DNA of 64,000 nucleotides from Modicisalibacter muralis (GTDB lineage Bacteria; Pseudomonadota; Gammaproteobacteria; Pseudomonadales; Halomonadaceae), in assembly GCF_900102945.1 (NCBI RefSeq), contig NZ_FNGI01000001.1, forward strand, positions 620,001 to 684,000, written 5' to 3'. Under the pieces are notes generated by a model. That model ran no database searches. It was given only the letters and a program-made list of their open reading frames with translations, and was not told the DNA's origin. Positions within the stretch are counted from its first letter, which is position 1, and every line of letters begins with the position of its first letter. A program made the position numbers and the translations under genes. Shown in pieces: positions 27,145 to 39,180 of the stretch.

Positions 27145-28509
27145 TTATTTCAGGGTATAGCAGGGTACGTAGTGACTGCCTGGCAGCTTCATGCGTCCTT
27201 GCGCGACGAAGGAGTTGAGCAACTCGTCGAGGCGGGCCATCAACTCCGGCTCGGCATGCAGGTGGAAGGGGCCCTTGGCTTCGATGGCACGTATGCCGGG
27301 CTCCTTGACGTTTCCGGCGACGATGCCTGAAAAGGCACGGCGCAGGTTGGCGGCCAGTTCATGCACCGGCTGGTCGTGGTGCAGGGCCAGCGCGGCCATT
27401 GCTGCGTGGGTCGGTTCGAAAGGCTGCTGGAAGCCAGGCTGCACATTGAGACGCCAGTTGTAGTAAAAAGCGTCGTTGTTCGCACGTCGAAATTCGGTGA
27501 CCTCGTCGATCCCCTTGCGCATGGCGCGCGCCACGCCGACTGGATCGTCGATGAGAATACGATAACGGTCGCGGGCCTCGTCGCCGAGCGTGTAGGCGAG
27601 AAACTCGTCGATCCGCTGGAAATACTCGGCGGCACTCTGCGGCCCGGTGAAGATGACCGGGAAGGGCGTATCGGCGTTGATGGGGTGTAACAGAATGCCC
27701 AGCAGGTAGAGAATCTCTTCGGCCGTGCCGACCCCGCCGGGGAATACGATGATGCCATGTCCGACACGCACGAAGGCCTCCAGGCGCTTTTCGATGTCGG
27801 GCATGATCACCAATTCGTTGACGATCGGGTTGGGCGATTCGGCGGCGATGATGCCGGGTTCGGATATGCCCAGATAGCGACCGTTATGACGACGTTGCTT
27901 GGCATGCGCCACGTTGGCCCCTTTCATGGGGCCTTTCATCGCGCCGGGGCCGCAACCGGTACAGATATCCAGATCGCGCAGGCCCAGGTGATACCCGACA
28001 TCCTTGGTGTAGTCATACTCTTCGCGCGAGATCGAGTGGCCGCCCCAGCACACCACCAGGCTGGGCTCGCGAGAGGCCTTCAGCGTGCCGGCGTTGCGCA
28101 GGATATGAAAGACCGCGTTGCTGGTGCCTTCGCTGGTCGACAAGTCGAAACGCGGCTGCTGCTGGATTTCGTTGAAGACATAGACGATGTCGCGCAACAC
28201 CGAGGAAAGGTGCTCGCGAATGCCGCGAATCATCCGGCCGTCGACGAAGGCCTCGGCCGGGGCATTGCTGAGCTTGAGGCGAATACCCCGGTCTTCCTGC
28301 AACACTTCGATATCGAAGTCGCGATAGGCTTCCATGACCGCGAGGCCGTCGTCGGTGGGCGAGCCGCAGTTGAGCACGGCAAGAGCGCAACGGCGCAGCA
28401 GGTCATGCAAGCCGCTGGCGGACGTGTCGCGCAGGCGGTTGACCTCGTGTTGCGACAGGACCTCGAGACTGCCCTCGGGAGAAATCGTGGTGGAAAGCGT
28501 TCCGGGCAT
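27145..28509 (-). CDS. ppnN: Pyrimidine/purine nucleotide 5'-monophosphate nucleosidase
   Basis: Hydrolyses nucleoside monophosphates to base and ribose 5-phosphate; in E. coli (YgdH) it is stimulated by (p)ppGpp. 454 residues. The central LOG-like Rossmann domain carries 'VVCWGGHSISREEYDYT', 'CTGCGPGAMKGPMKGAN' and the nucleotide motif 'VFPGGVGTAEEILYLLG'. The PpnN-specific N- and C-terminal domains flank it. Monocistronic. Confidence 0.92.
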   Translation of the reverse strand: MPGTLSTTISPEGSLEVLSQHEVNRLRDTSASGLHDLLRRCALAVLNCGSPTDDGLAVMEAYRDFDIEVLQEDRGIRLKLSNAPAEAFVDGRMIRGIREHLSSVLRDIVYVFNEIQQQPRFDLSTSEGTSNAVFHILRNAGTLKASREPSLVVCWGGHSISREEYDYTKDVGYHLGLRDLDICTGCGPGAMKGPMKGANVAHAKQRRHNGRYLGISEPGIIAAESPNPIVNELVIMPDIEKRLEAFVRVGHGIIVFPGGVGTAEEILYLLGILLHPINADTPFPVIFTGPQSAAEYFQRIDEFLAYTLGDEARDRYRILIDDPVGVARAMRKGIDEVTEFRRANNDAFYYNWRLNVQPGFQQPFEPTHAAMAALALHHDQPVHELAANLRRAFSGIVAGNVKEPGIRAIEAKGPFHLHAEPELMARLDELLNSFVAQGRMKLPGSHYVPCYTLK

Positions 28510-28816
28510 CGGGTTTTTCCTTGTTAGGTCATATCTCGAGACGTGCAGCGAGCGCGGTCAACAGCGCGATTGGCAAAAGGGCCGGGCATGGCGTCGAGAT
28601 TTCCTGAGCGTGATTCTACAATTAGGCCCGATGCTACCATGTCGGCGCCGTGCTGGCAGCGCTGCGCACTGACCGATTCTCTGATAATATCGATGTCGAC
28701 CGGACAACTCCCACGGTGGATCAATACTGCCGACTCCCGCCGCCGACTATTACCGACGTCGCAGGTAGCCTTTGCTGCATCGTCAATGAATCACCCGTGA
28801 GTGGACTCGACGTTCC
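28510..28816. promoter_or_regulatory. Divergent intergenic region between ppnN and the LysR gene
   Basis: About 307 bases holding the promoters of two divergent genes. No hairpin, tRNA or coding frame that I would accept was found, and no LysR box is obvious to the eye. Confidence 0.4.
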
Positions 28817-29734
28817 ATGTTCAATGCTCAGTATTTTCGGACCTTCATTACGTTGGTGGAGACCGGCAGCTTCACGCATACCGCTCGGCGGCTCGACATG
28901 ACGCAGCCGGGTGTCAGTCAGCATATTCGCAAGCTCGAGCAATATCTGGACAAACCGCTGCTCAACCGCCACGGTCGCCGCTTCACACTCACCGAGGCGG
29001 GGCGGCGAGCCTACGATTACTCCATCAAGCTATTTGCCGAACATGAACATTTTCGGCATTCACTGGATAACGACTCCATCGATTCCGGTGATTGCCGCAT
29101 CGCATCCCCCGGCAGTGTCGGGTTGATGTTCTATCCGTTTATTCTCGGTTATCAACAGATGCACCCGGGATTGACCATCAATTACAACTTCGCCTTCAAC
29201 AGCGAAATCGTCGAGGATGTATTGGCCGGTCGCTATGACCTGGGAATCGTCACCGATGTGATCAAGCACCCCGATCTGCACTATGAACCCTGGCACCAGG
29301 AGCCGCTGTGCCTGGTGGTGCCCGCCGATTTTACCGGCACCACACTAAAGGAACTGATGGCGCTGGGCTTCATGAACTATTCCGACGGCGTCAACCATGC
29401 CAGCCAACTGCTGCGCGCCAACTTCACCGGCGAATTCCGCTCGATGAGTCACTTCGTGCAGCAGGGCTTTACCAACGAGGTTGCCACGGTGCTCGACGCC
29501 GTGGCGCGAGGGCTTGGCTTCACGGTGATTTCGCGGCTGGTGCTGGAAACCTCGCCGTGGCAGCGTCAAGTCAAGGAGCTGTCGCTGGCACAGCAGGTTT
29601 ACGAGACGCTGCATGTGGTCACGCGGGCCGGCAGCGAGACGCCCAGGCGCTACGCCAAGCTGCTCGAGGATTTTCGCGAACAGCGCCGCAGCGTGCTGTA
29701 TGGCTTCGCCGAGGAGCCTAGCTTCGACGCGTAA
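28817..29734 (+). CDS. LysR family transcriptional regulator
   Basis: 305 residues with an N-terminal winged helix ('FRTFITLVETGSFTHTARRL', 'TQPGVSQHIRKLEQYLDKPL') and a C-terminal periplasmic-binding-like effector domain. It is convergent with gcvP and divergent from ppnN, but does not resemble GcvA in its N terminus. LysR proteins often control a divergent neighbour, which would be ppnN, but this is not a strong case. Effector unknown. Confidence 0.9.
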   Translation: MFNAQYFRTFITLVETGSFTHTARRLDMTQPGVSQHIRKLEQYLDKPLLNRHGRRFTLTEAGRRAYDYSIKLFAEHEHFRHSLDNDSIDSGDCRIASPGSVGLMFYPFILGYQQMHPGLTINYNFAFNSEIVEDVLAGRYDLGIVTDVIKHPDLHYEPWHQEPLCLVVPADFTGTTLKELMALGFMNYSDGVNHASQLLRANFTGEFRSMSHFVQQGFTNEVATVLDAVARGLGFTVISRLVLETSPWQRQVKELSLAQQVYETLHVVTRAGSETPRRYAKLLEDFREQRRSVLYGFAEEPSFDA

Positions 29735-29764
29735 GCCGCTGGCTGGGCGATTATCGTTGTCTCA

Positions 29765-29806
29765 ACGCAAAACCCCGAGGCCAATATTGGCCTCGGGGTT
29801 TTGCGT
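29765..29806. terminator. Bidirectional terminator, 42-bp perfect palindrome
   Basis: Bases 29765-29806 are fully self-complementary: AAAACCCCGAGGCC and its complement around a central AATATT, with TTTT after each arm. It lies between the convergent LysR and gcvP genes. Confidence 0.93.
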
Positions 29807-29835
29807 ATGCCACTCATGGATTCGCGGTCAAGGGA

Positions 29836-32730
<2,895 letters not shown>

Positions 32731-32858
32731 GGGGCACCTGATAGTGTGGCGGGGCGGTCAGGCCCGTAACGAGTAATAATGCAGCGTGCGAGCAGCCGGG
32801 CTGCCCGCGTTGACATCGAATGGATTCCGGCCGGCGCCATGTGCTGGCCGGGTGTGTC

Positions 32859-33254
32859 CTAGTCCTCTTCGGCCTTTGCCAGCTTGGCGTAGGCATCGGC
32901 ATCGAGCAGCACATCGAGGGCGCTGGCATCGGCCAGCTTGAGCTTGGCGATCCAGCCATTCTCGTAGGGCGACTCATTGACGGTCTCGGGAGCGTCCTCG
33001 AGATTCTCGTTGACCTCGACGACTTCTCCGGCGAGTGGCGCATATAAATCGGATGCTGCCTTTACCGACTCAATGACACCGAATTCGTCACCGGTATCGA
33101 GTTCACGGCCGACCTCGGGCAACTCGACGAAAACCACGTCGCCCAGCGCCTCTTGGGCGTGATCGGTGATGCCCAGAGTGACCGTGCCGCCACCGTTGTC
33201 CTGGATCCACTCATGGCTTTCGGTATAGCGCAGGTTCGCGGGGATGGTGCTCAT
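32859..33254 (-). CDS. gcvH: Glycine cleavage system H protein
   Basis: Lipoyl carrier of the glycine cleavage system, 131 residues. The lipoylation site is K65 in '[20 protein letters not shown]'. The start '[11 protein letters not shown]' is typical. It lies upstream of gcvP, and gcvT is in the divergent operon. Confidence 0.97.
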   Translation of the reverse strand: MSTIPANLRYTESHEWIQDNGGGTVTLGITDHAQEALGDVVFVELPEVGRELDTGDEFGVIESVKAASDLYAPLAGEVVEVNENLEDAPETVNESPYENGWIAKLKLADASALDVLLDADAYAKLAKAEED

Positions 33255-33824
33255 CTCGTTTTCCTATACGAAAAAGGTTTTCTCAATTGGGGAATCGTAT
33301 CGCCATTAGGTTCCCATGGCGAGCCCCAAAGCGTTTTGTATTACGCCGCTGTGTCGGGCGTGGCTTGACCGCCCCCTAAGGGTGGTCGGGTTTGCTTGAT
33401 GCGTCCAGTTGCCAATTGTCCGAGTAGACCGGCTTTTACTACGATTGCGCCGCTCAGTTAGGCGAAATGGCTATCCTTGCGCTCGCACCTCGTAACCTTA
33501 TCCGACCTTTGTCGATAGCTTATTGTGATCGTGTCGTGGTCCGAGTAATGTAGCGACGTTTCCAATAAGAAACAAATTTCAATGATTGGCTGGCTGGTAC
33601 ACACTGAGGTGCCAAGAGATTTGGAGCGCAGTGTCACGGCAATTTTACGCAATTCTTTACTGTTATGGCGCTAAAGTTGCGAGTTTTTCAATGCCGGACT
33701 AGAGCTATGTCAGTGGTATCCGCTAAGGTTGCGCCCTCGTGGCCGCGATGGCTTCACTAGCGTATCGGCGCTGCTCAAGGCGACGGTGCATAACAACAAG
33801 CAGAGACGAAACGGAGTGCTTCAC
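33255..33824. promoter_or_regulatory. 570-base divergent control region between gcvH and the alanine/glycine symporter gene
   Basis: This region must hold promoters for both halves of the gcv locus. I looked for glycine riboswitch cores (GCCGAAGG and the downstream GGAAACUCUCAGG-type segment) on both strands and saw none. A hairpin with arms GACCGCC (33367-33373) and GGTGGTC (33381-33387) is weak. Otherwise nothing recognised; the region between 33480 and 33720 is relatively A+T-rich. Confidence 0.4.
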
Positions 33825-35198
33825 GTGGAAACATTGAATGCAATTTTCAGCGCCATTGACGGTGTCGTCTGGGGCCCGCTGATGCTTGTCCTGATACTAG
33901 GTGTGGGGTTTTATCTTCAGCTCGGGCTGAAGTTGCTGCCCATTCGCAAGCTTGGCATGGGCTTCAGTCTGCTATGGCAGGGACGCTCGACGGCCAAGGG
34001 CGAAGAGGGCGATGGCGAGGTTTCACCGTTCAATGCGTTGATGACGTCGCTCTCGGCGACCATCGGTACCGGTAACATTGCCGGCGTGGCCACGGCCATC
34101 GTGCTCGGCGGGCCCGGGGCAGTGTTCTGGATGTGGGTGACTGCGTTGGTCGGCATGGCGACCAAGTTCTCCGAGGCGGTGCTGGCGGTGCGCTTCCGCG
34201 AGGTCGACGAGGCGGGCGATCACGTCGGTGGCCCGATGTACTACATCCGCAATGGCTTGGGTAAAAAGTGGGCATGGCTCGGTGGTACCTTTGCCTTCTT
34301 CGGTGCCGTGGCGGCATTCGGCATCGGCAACACGGTGCAGGCCAATTCCGTGGCCGATGGTCTGAATCAGGCCATCGGCATTCCGTTCTGGGTGACTGGC
34401 TTGGTAATGATGGTGCTCGCCGGCGCGGTGATTCTGGGTGGTATCAAGCGTATCTCCAAGGTGGCCGGTAAGTTGGTGCCATTCATGGCGGTCGCTTATT
34501 TGATCAGCGGTATCGTGGTACTGATCGCTAATGCCGACCAGGTCGGCAACGCCTTCGGCATGATCTTTGAATATGCTTTCAACCCCATCGCGGCGGCTGG
34601 CGGCTTCGCTGGTGCGGCGGTTTCCGCGGCGATCCAGTTCGGCGTGGCGCGTGGCGTGTTCTCCAACGAGGCAGGGCTGGGTAGCGCACCGATCGCGCAT
34701 GCCGCCGCACAGACCAAGAATCCGGTTCGCCAGGGCTTGATCGCCATGCTGGGCACCTTTCTCGATACTATCGTGGTATGTACCATCACCGCGCTGGCGA
34801 TCCTGACATCGACTGTGTGGACGACCGGCGAAACCGGTGCTGCTTTGAGCGCGCTGTCGTTCGACTCGGCGCTGCCGGGCATCGGCCAGTACGTGGTGGT
34901 CTTCGCGCTGGCGGTCTTCGCCTTCACTACCGTGCTGGGCTGGGCATTCTATGGCGAGAAGTGCTGCGAGTATCTGTTCGGGGTACGTTCGATCAAGATA
35001 TACCGCGTGATATACATCCTGGCGATTCCGCTCGGCGCCATGGCCAATCTGGGCTTTATCTGGTTGATGGCTAGCGTGTTCAACGCGCTGATGGCAATAC
35101 CCAACCTGATTGCCCTGGCGCTGCTCTCGCCGGTGGTGTTCAAGCTAAGCAAGGATTACTTCGCGGGCAAGCCTGTGCTGGCGGGCGAAGACCTTTAA
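33825..35198 (+). CDS. Alanine/glycine:cation symporter (AGCS family)
   Basis: Na+-coupled carrier for alanine or glycine, 457 residues, about eleven helices. Family marks are 'SLSATIGTGNIAGVATAI', 'GGPGAVFWMWVTALVGM', 'GGPMYYIRNGLG' and 'GVFSNEAGLGSAPIAHAAA'. A GTG start at 33825 is chosen because ACGGAG lies about 8 bases upstream and 'ETLNAIFSAIDG' is the usual N terminus. It lies 41 bases before gcvT, so glycine uptake and cleavage are likely co-expressed. Confidence 0.9.
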   Translation: METLNAIFSAIDGVVWGPLMLVLILGVGFYLQLGLKLLPIRKLGMGFSLLWQGRSTAKGEEGDGEVSPFNALMTSLSATIGTGNIAGVATAIVLGGPGAVFWMWVTALVGMATKFSEAVLAVRFREVDEAGDHVGGPMYYIRNGLGKKWAWLGGTFAFFGAVAAFGIGNTVQANSVADGLNQAIGIPFWVTGLVMMVLAGAVILGGIKRISKVAGKLVPFMAVAYLISGIVVLIANADQVGNAFGMIFEYAFNPIAAAGGFAGAAVSAAIQFGVARGVFSNEAGLGSAPIAHAAAQTKNPVRQGLIAMLGTFLDTIVVCTITALAILTSTVWTTGETGAALSALSFDSALPGIGQYVVVFALAVFAFTTVLGWAFYGEKCCEYLFGVRSIKIYRVIYILAIPLGAMANLGFIWLMASVFNALMAIPNLIALALLSPVVFKLSKDYFAGKPVLAGEDL

Positions 35199-35239
35199 GT
35201 TGAAATAACCGTAACTCTGGCCAATGGTGGAGCGACCCG

Positions 35240-36352
35240 ATGAGCGAACTCAATAAGACCCCTTTGCACGATCTGCATGTGGCGCTGGGCGGCAAGATGG
35301 TGGAATTCGCCGGTTACAGCATGCCGGTCCAATATCCGCTGGGTGTGAAGAAGGAGCATGAACACACGCGCGCGGCTTGCGGGTTGTTCGATGTCTCGCA
35401 CATGGGGCAGTTGATCGTGCGTGGCTCCACTCCGGCGGTTGCCCTCGAATCGCTGGTGTGTGCCGATATCGTCGGCCTCCCCGGGGGCATGCAGCGCTAT
35501 GCGCTGTTCACCGGCAATGAAGGTGGCATCCTCGACGATCTGATGGTGTCCAATGCCGGCGACCACCTCTATGTGGTAGTCAATGCGGCTTGCAAGGCTC
35601 AGGATATCGCCCATCTGCGTACCGGTCTTGGCGGTGATTACCAGGTCGAGGAGTTGGATCGCGGCCTGCTGGCGCTGCAAGGCCCCAAGGCGGTCGAGGT
35701 CATGGCCAGATTGTGTCCGGCCGCCTGCGACCTGGTGTTCATGCAGCATGGCCGGTTCGAAGTGGCGGGTATTCCCGTATGGATCAGCCGTAGCGGCTAC
35801 ACCGGCGAAGATGGCTTCGAGATATCGATGGCCAGCGAAGACGCCGAGCGCCTCGCCAAACGCTTGCTGGATGAGCCCGAGGTCGAAGCGATAGGTCTCG
35901 GCGCGCGTGACTCGTTGCGCCTGGAGGCCGGGCTGTGCCTGTACGGGCACGATATCGATCAGAGCACCACGCCGGTGGAGGCGGGATTGATCTGGGCGAT
36001 CGGCAAGCCGCGTCGCCAGGGTGGTGAACGCGAGGCCGGCTTCCCCGGCGCCGATGTGATATTGCATCAGGTGCGAGTCAAGGATCATCGCCGCAAGCGG
36101 GTGGGTCTGCTCGGTGAAGGCCGTGCGCCGGTTCGTGAAGGTGCCGAGCTGTACAGCGAGGACGACCGCAGAATCGGCGTGGTCACCTCGGGAGGTTTCG
36201 GTCCCAGCGTCGGCAAGCCGGTGGCGATGGGGTATGTGGCTACCGAAGATGCCGAGATCGGTAGCGTCGTCTACGCCGAGGTGCGTGGCAAGCGGTTGCC
36301 GATGACGATCAGCAAGATGCCGTTCGTGACGCCGGGCTATTATCGCGGCTGA
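35240..36352 (+). CDS. gcvT: Aminomethyltransferase, T protein of glycine cleavage
   Basis: Moves the aminomethyl carbon from GcvH to tetrahydrofolate, releasing ammonia. 370 residues. Typical segments are 'TPLHDLHVALGGKMVEFAGY', 'FDVSHMGQ', 'SRSGYTGEDGFEI' and 'GLGARDSLRLEAGLCLYGHD'. It is transcribed with the symporter and away from gcvHP, a split arrangement of the system. Confidence 0.96.
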   Translation: MSELNKTPLHDLHVALGGKMVEFAGYSMPVQYPLGVKKEHEHTRAACGLFDVSHMGQLIVRGSTPAVALESLVCADIVGLPGGMQRYALFTGNEGGILDDLMVSNAGDHLYVVVNAACKAQDIAHLRTGLGGDYQVEELDRGLLALQGPKAVEVMARLCPAACDLVFMQHGRFEVAGIPVWISRSGYTGEDGFEISMASEDAERLAKRLLDEPEVEAIGLGARDSLRLEAGLCLYGHDIDQSTTPVEAGLIWAIGKPRRQGGEREAGFPGADVILHQVRVKDHRRKRVGLLGEGRAPVREGAELYSEDDRRIGVVTSGGFGPSVGKPVAMGYVATEDAEIGSVVYAEVRGKRLPMTISKMPFVTPGYYRG

Positions 36353-36403
36353 AAATCGGCGCTTCGAGTTATACCGTTATCTTATTCTGAGTCGTACCTG
36401 ATG

Positions 36404-36437
36404 GGCCGCTCCGCTTCATTCGCGGGGCGGCCTTTTT
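36404..36437 (+). terminator. Rho-independent terminator after gcvT
   Basis: An 11-bp stem (36404-36414 with 36422-36432, one G-T pair) closes a 7-base loop and is followed by five T, 52 bases after the stop. Confidence 0.92.
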
Positions 36438-36449
36438 CGTTGCAGTTAC

Positions 36450-37016
36450 TTAAGGTGCCGCTGCGCTAACCGTGGTCAGCGGCCACAGCCATAGGCTGGC
36501 CTTGGCGATGAGCAGGCCGAGTAGCGCCCCGGCGGCCACGTCGCTCAGATAATGCAGTCCCAGGCCAACCCGCGAGGCGGCGATCAGCAGCGTTAGCGGG
36601 GCGACGATGACGAGCAACCACGGCGCGGCGGTTGCCGTCAGTGTGCAGAACGACACGGCATGCAGGGTATGACCGCTGGGAAAGCTGTAGCGGTCGAGTG
36701 GCGGTAGGGTGCAGGGAATCGTCGTAAAGGTGATGAAGGGGCGCTCGCGGCACAGGCGGGTCTTGAGTAGCCGATAGAGCAGCGCCCCGCAGCCGGCGGT
36801 GATAGCGAATTGCAGTGCCAGCCACCAGCCTGGTCGCCCATGGATAAACGGCAGGCAGAGTGTCAGCATGGCCCAGGCCGGCCAATCGCCCAGGCGGCTG
36901 GCCAGGCGTAGTGTCGCCAATAGCGGTCGGTAACCGCTCAGTTGTGTCAGCCGGTGGCAGGCTTGCCATTCGACCAGATCGAGACGCTCAAACACGGGTG
37001 GGGTGCGGTTTGCCAT
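36450..37016 (-). CDS. PAP2 family phosphatase
   Basis: Membrane phosphatase, 188 residues, about five helices. All three active-site motifs are visible: 'KTRLCRERPF', 'YSFPSGHTLHA' and 'SRVGLGLHYLSD'. Substrates in the family are undecaprenyl or other lipid phosphates. Its start lies 29 bases inside the 3' end of the glycosyltransferase gene, so the two are coupled. This suggests a lipid or lipid-linked sugar pathway. Confidence 0.88.
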   Translation of the reverse strand: MANRTPPVFERLDLVEWQACHRLTQLSGYRPLLATLRLASRLGDWPAWAMLTLCLPFIHGRPGWWLALQFAITAGCGALLYRLLKTRLCRERPFITFTTIPCTLPPLDRYSFPSGHTLHAVSFCTLTATAAPWLLVIVAPLTLLIAASRVGLGLHYLSDVAAGALLGLLIAKASLWLWPLTTVSAAAP

Positions 37017-38142
37017 GCGCTATCTCCTCTACCTGGTGCAGGATGGCGAGAAAGTCATCGGCGATACGCGACCAGCTCTGGCCCTGTACGCGATCCTGAG
37101 CGGCACGGCCCATGCGGACACTGAGGGCCGGCTGTTGGCACAGTTCGAGCGCGGCGTCGATGAAGCCTCGATCGTCGCCGAAGGCAACCTTGAATCCATT
37201 GCGGCGATGCTCGATCAACTCGCCCGCGGCGGCATAGTCGAAGGCGACGATGCCCAGCGCGCTGGCCATGGCCTCGGTGATGACATTGCCGTAGGTCTCC
37301 GAGCGCGAGGGGAAGACGAACAGGTCGGCGCTGGCGTAATGCCGTGCCAGCGATTGTCGGTTGACGAAGCCCGCGAAGATGGCATCGGGCAGGCGCTTTT
37401 CCAGCGCGTCGCGTTGCGGACCGTCGCCGACCAGTACCTGTATCAGGTCGGGCTGGACACGGCGCATGGCATTGAAGGTTTCGACCAACAGATCCAGGTT
37501 CTTTTCATGCGCCATGCGGCCGACATGCAAGGCGACCGGTTGCTGCTCATGCGCTCCCCAACGTTTACGCAGGGCGTCATCGCGCTGGTGACTGCCAAAA
37601 TGCGCAATGTCGACGCCACGCCCCAGTACCCGCACGTTATCGAATCCCTGCGTCGTCAGTTTCATGGCCTGCGCGCGAGTTGGCACCAGCGTCGCCTGGG
37701 TTCGATTATGGAAATAACGCAGAGTCAGACGTACCGGCACTCTCAGCAAGCCGAGCCCATAATCGCCGGCATAGTGATCGAAGTTGGTGTGAAAGCCACT
37801 GGCCGTTGGAACGCCCAGGCGGCGAGCGACGTTCAGCGCCGACCAGCCCAGCGGGCCTTCGGTGGCGATGTAAACGACATCGGGACGCGCATCGCGCCAT
37901 AAATCGCCGATCGCACGGCGCGATGGCACGCCGAACTGCACGTCGCGGTAACCGGGGAGGTGAAAGCCGCGCACTTGCAGTTCTTGTGCAATGGCCTCGG
38001 CGCGGGCGGGTTTGATGGGTGCGGGGCGAATCAATTGCAATGTCATGCCGCGCTGGGTCAGCTCACGGCTGAGGTGGCCCAACGTATGGGCAACACCGTT
38101 GATCTCCGGTGACCAGGTTTCGCTGACCATGGCAATGCGCAT
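36988..38142 (-). CDS. GT4 family glycosyltransferase
   Basis: 384 residues of the GT-B fold. The N terminus 'MRIAMVSETWSPEINGVAHT' and the C-terminal EX7E region ('SRSETYGNVITEAMASALG') match the alpha-mannosyl/glucosyltransferase group that includes enzymes modifying membrane lipids. AAGGGGAAA lies before the ATG at 38142. It is co-transcribed with the PAP2 phosphatase. Donor and acceptor cannot be told; a glycolipid product is inferred from resemblance and neighbour. Confidence 0.85.
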   Translation of the reverse strand: MRIAMVSETWSPEINGVAHTLGHLSRELTQRGMTLQLIRPAPIKPARAEAIAQELQVRGFHLPGYRDVQFGVPSRRAIGDLWRDARPDVVYIATEGPLGWSALNVARRLGVPTASGFHTNFDHYAGDYGLGLLRVPVRLTLRYFHNRTQATLVPTRAQAMKLTTQGFDNVRVLGRGVDIAHFGSHQRDDALRKRWGAHEQQPVALHVGRMAHEKNLDLLVETFNAMRRVQPDLIQVLVGDGPQRDALEKRLPDAIFAGFVNRQSLARHYASADLFVFPSRSETYGNVITEAMASALGIVAFDYAAAGELIEHRRNGFKVAFGDDRGFIDAALELCQQPALSVRMGRAAQDRVQGQSWSRIADDFLAILHQVEEIAHGKPHPTRV

Positions 38143-38292
38143 GCCTTTCCCCTTGTGGCTGTCTATTGGCATTGGGGGTAGCATCCGTGGGGGGCATGAC
38201 AAGGCTGCGACAATCGCATGACGACTCGGTGACGTTTGACGTTATCGACTGAGTCGCGCTCATGCCCGTATAGCTATTTAAGCAGTGATTGC

Positions 38293-39180
38293 CTAACGCA
38301 GCACCTTGCGGGGATCGATGGGCTTGCCACCGTGACGCACGTCGAATAGCAGGTCGTAGCGCTCGGTGTCGCCACTATAGCCTACCGTGCAGATCGGCAT
38401 GCCGGCCTCGACCGTCTGACCCTCGCTGACTTTCAGGTCGGAGCATAGCGCGTAAACGCTTTGCAGGTTGTTGGGGTGATGCAAGATAACCACCTTGCCC
38501 AACTGGCGCATGCTGTTGGCAAAACGCACCTTTCCATCCGCCACGGCCTTGGCAACGTTGCCTTGCTGGGTGGCGAGCAGCATCGGTTGCAGGGAGCCGC
38601 GGCTGTCGGTGCCGAAATGACGCACGATCCGATAATCGCCCAAGGGCCATGCCCAATCGCCGATCCGCTCGGGTAGCGGGCCGGGGTCAGGAAGTCTCGC
38701 CGCCGTTGCGCTGCGCGCCGGCGCGCCGCCACCGTGCAGCGGTACCTGGATCAGTTGGCCAATTCTGAGATCGCTGGGGGCGAGCGAGCGATTGGCGGCC
38801 TGAATGCGCCCGGCGGTGGTGCCGAAGTATTGCGCGATACTGTAGTAAGTATCGCCGGGGCGTATCTGATAGCGATAGGGCCCGCCGGAAGGTGCGCGTT
38901 CGCGTTGGCTGGGCACCAGGACGCGCTGCCCGATCGCCAGGTGGCGCGCCTCGACACCGGGGTTGAAGCGCTGCAGACGAAGCAGGGGGATACCGGCGCG
39001 ACGGGCGATTTCACCCAGCGTGTCGCCGCGTTGAATGGTCAACCAGTTTCCCGCTACCACGCCACTGCGCCACGCCGAGCCACCGGGTCCCCCGGCACAA
39101 CCGCCAAGCAAGGCCAGTAGCAGTATCAGCGCAACGATTCGAGCCGTTGATCCTTGTCTTGCCACAGCGCGTTGAGCCAT
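38293..39180 (-). CDS. LysM lipoprotein with degenerate LytM (M23) domain
   Basis: 295 residues. The signal ends in lipobox L25-G-G-C28. Two LysM modules follow ('IQRGDTLGEIARRAGIPLL' and 'IRPGDTYYSIAQYFGTTAG'), then a peptidase M23-like domain (about 185-295). The zinc ligands are missing: the HxxxD region reads 'SRGSLQPMLLATQQG', the YAHL position has 'YALC', and the HxH position has 'RYDLLFDVR'. It is therefore probably not an enzyme but an amidase activator like NlpD or EnvC. The start lies 55 bases inside the preceding acyltransferase gene. Confidence 0.85.
   Translation of the reverse strand: MAQRAVARQGSTARIVALILLLALLGGCAGGPGGSAWRSGVVAGNWLTIQRGDTLGEIARRAGIPLLRLQRFNPGVEARHLAIGQRVLVPSQRERAPSGGPYRYQIRPGDTYYSIAQYFGTTAGRIQAANRSLAPSDLRIGQLIQVPLHGGGAPARSATAARLPDPGPLPERIGDWAWPLGDYRIVRHFGTDSRGSLQPMLLATQQGNVAKAVADGKVRFANSMRQLGKVVILHHPNNLQSVYALCSDLKVSEGQTVEAGMPICTVGYSGDTERYDLLFDVRHGGKPIDPRKVLR

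Noticed and set aside
33418-33547. Direct repeat GTCCGAGTA (33418-33426 and 33539-33547)
   Set aside because: A 9-base repeat within 570 bases is expected by chance about half the time and has no dyad symmetry.
33255-33824. Glycine riboswitch ahead of gcvH or the symporter
   Set aside because: Context suggested one, but the conserved core words are not present on either strand by eye.
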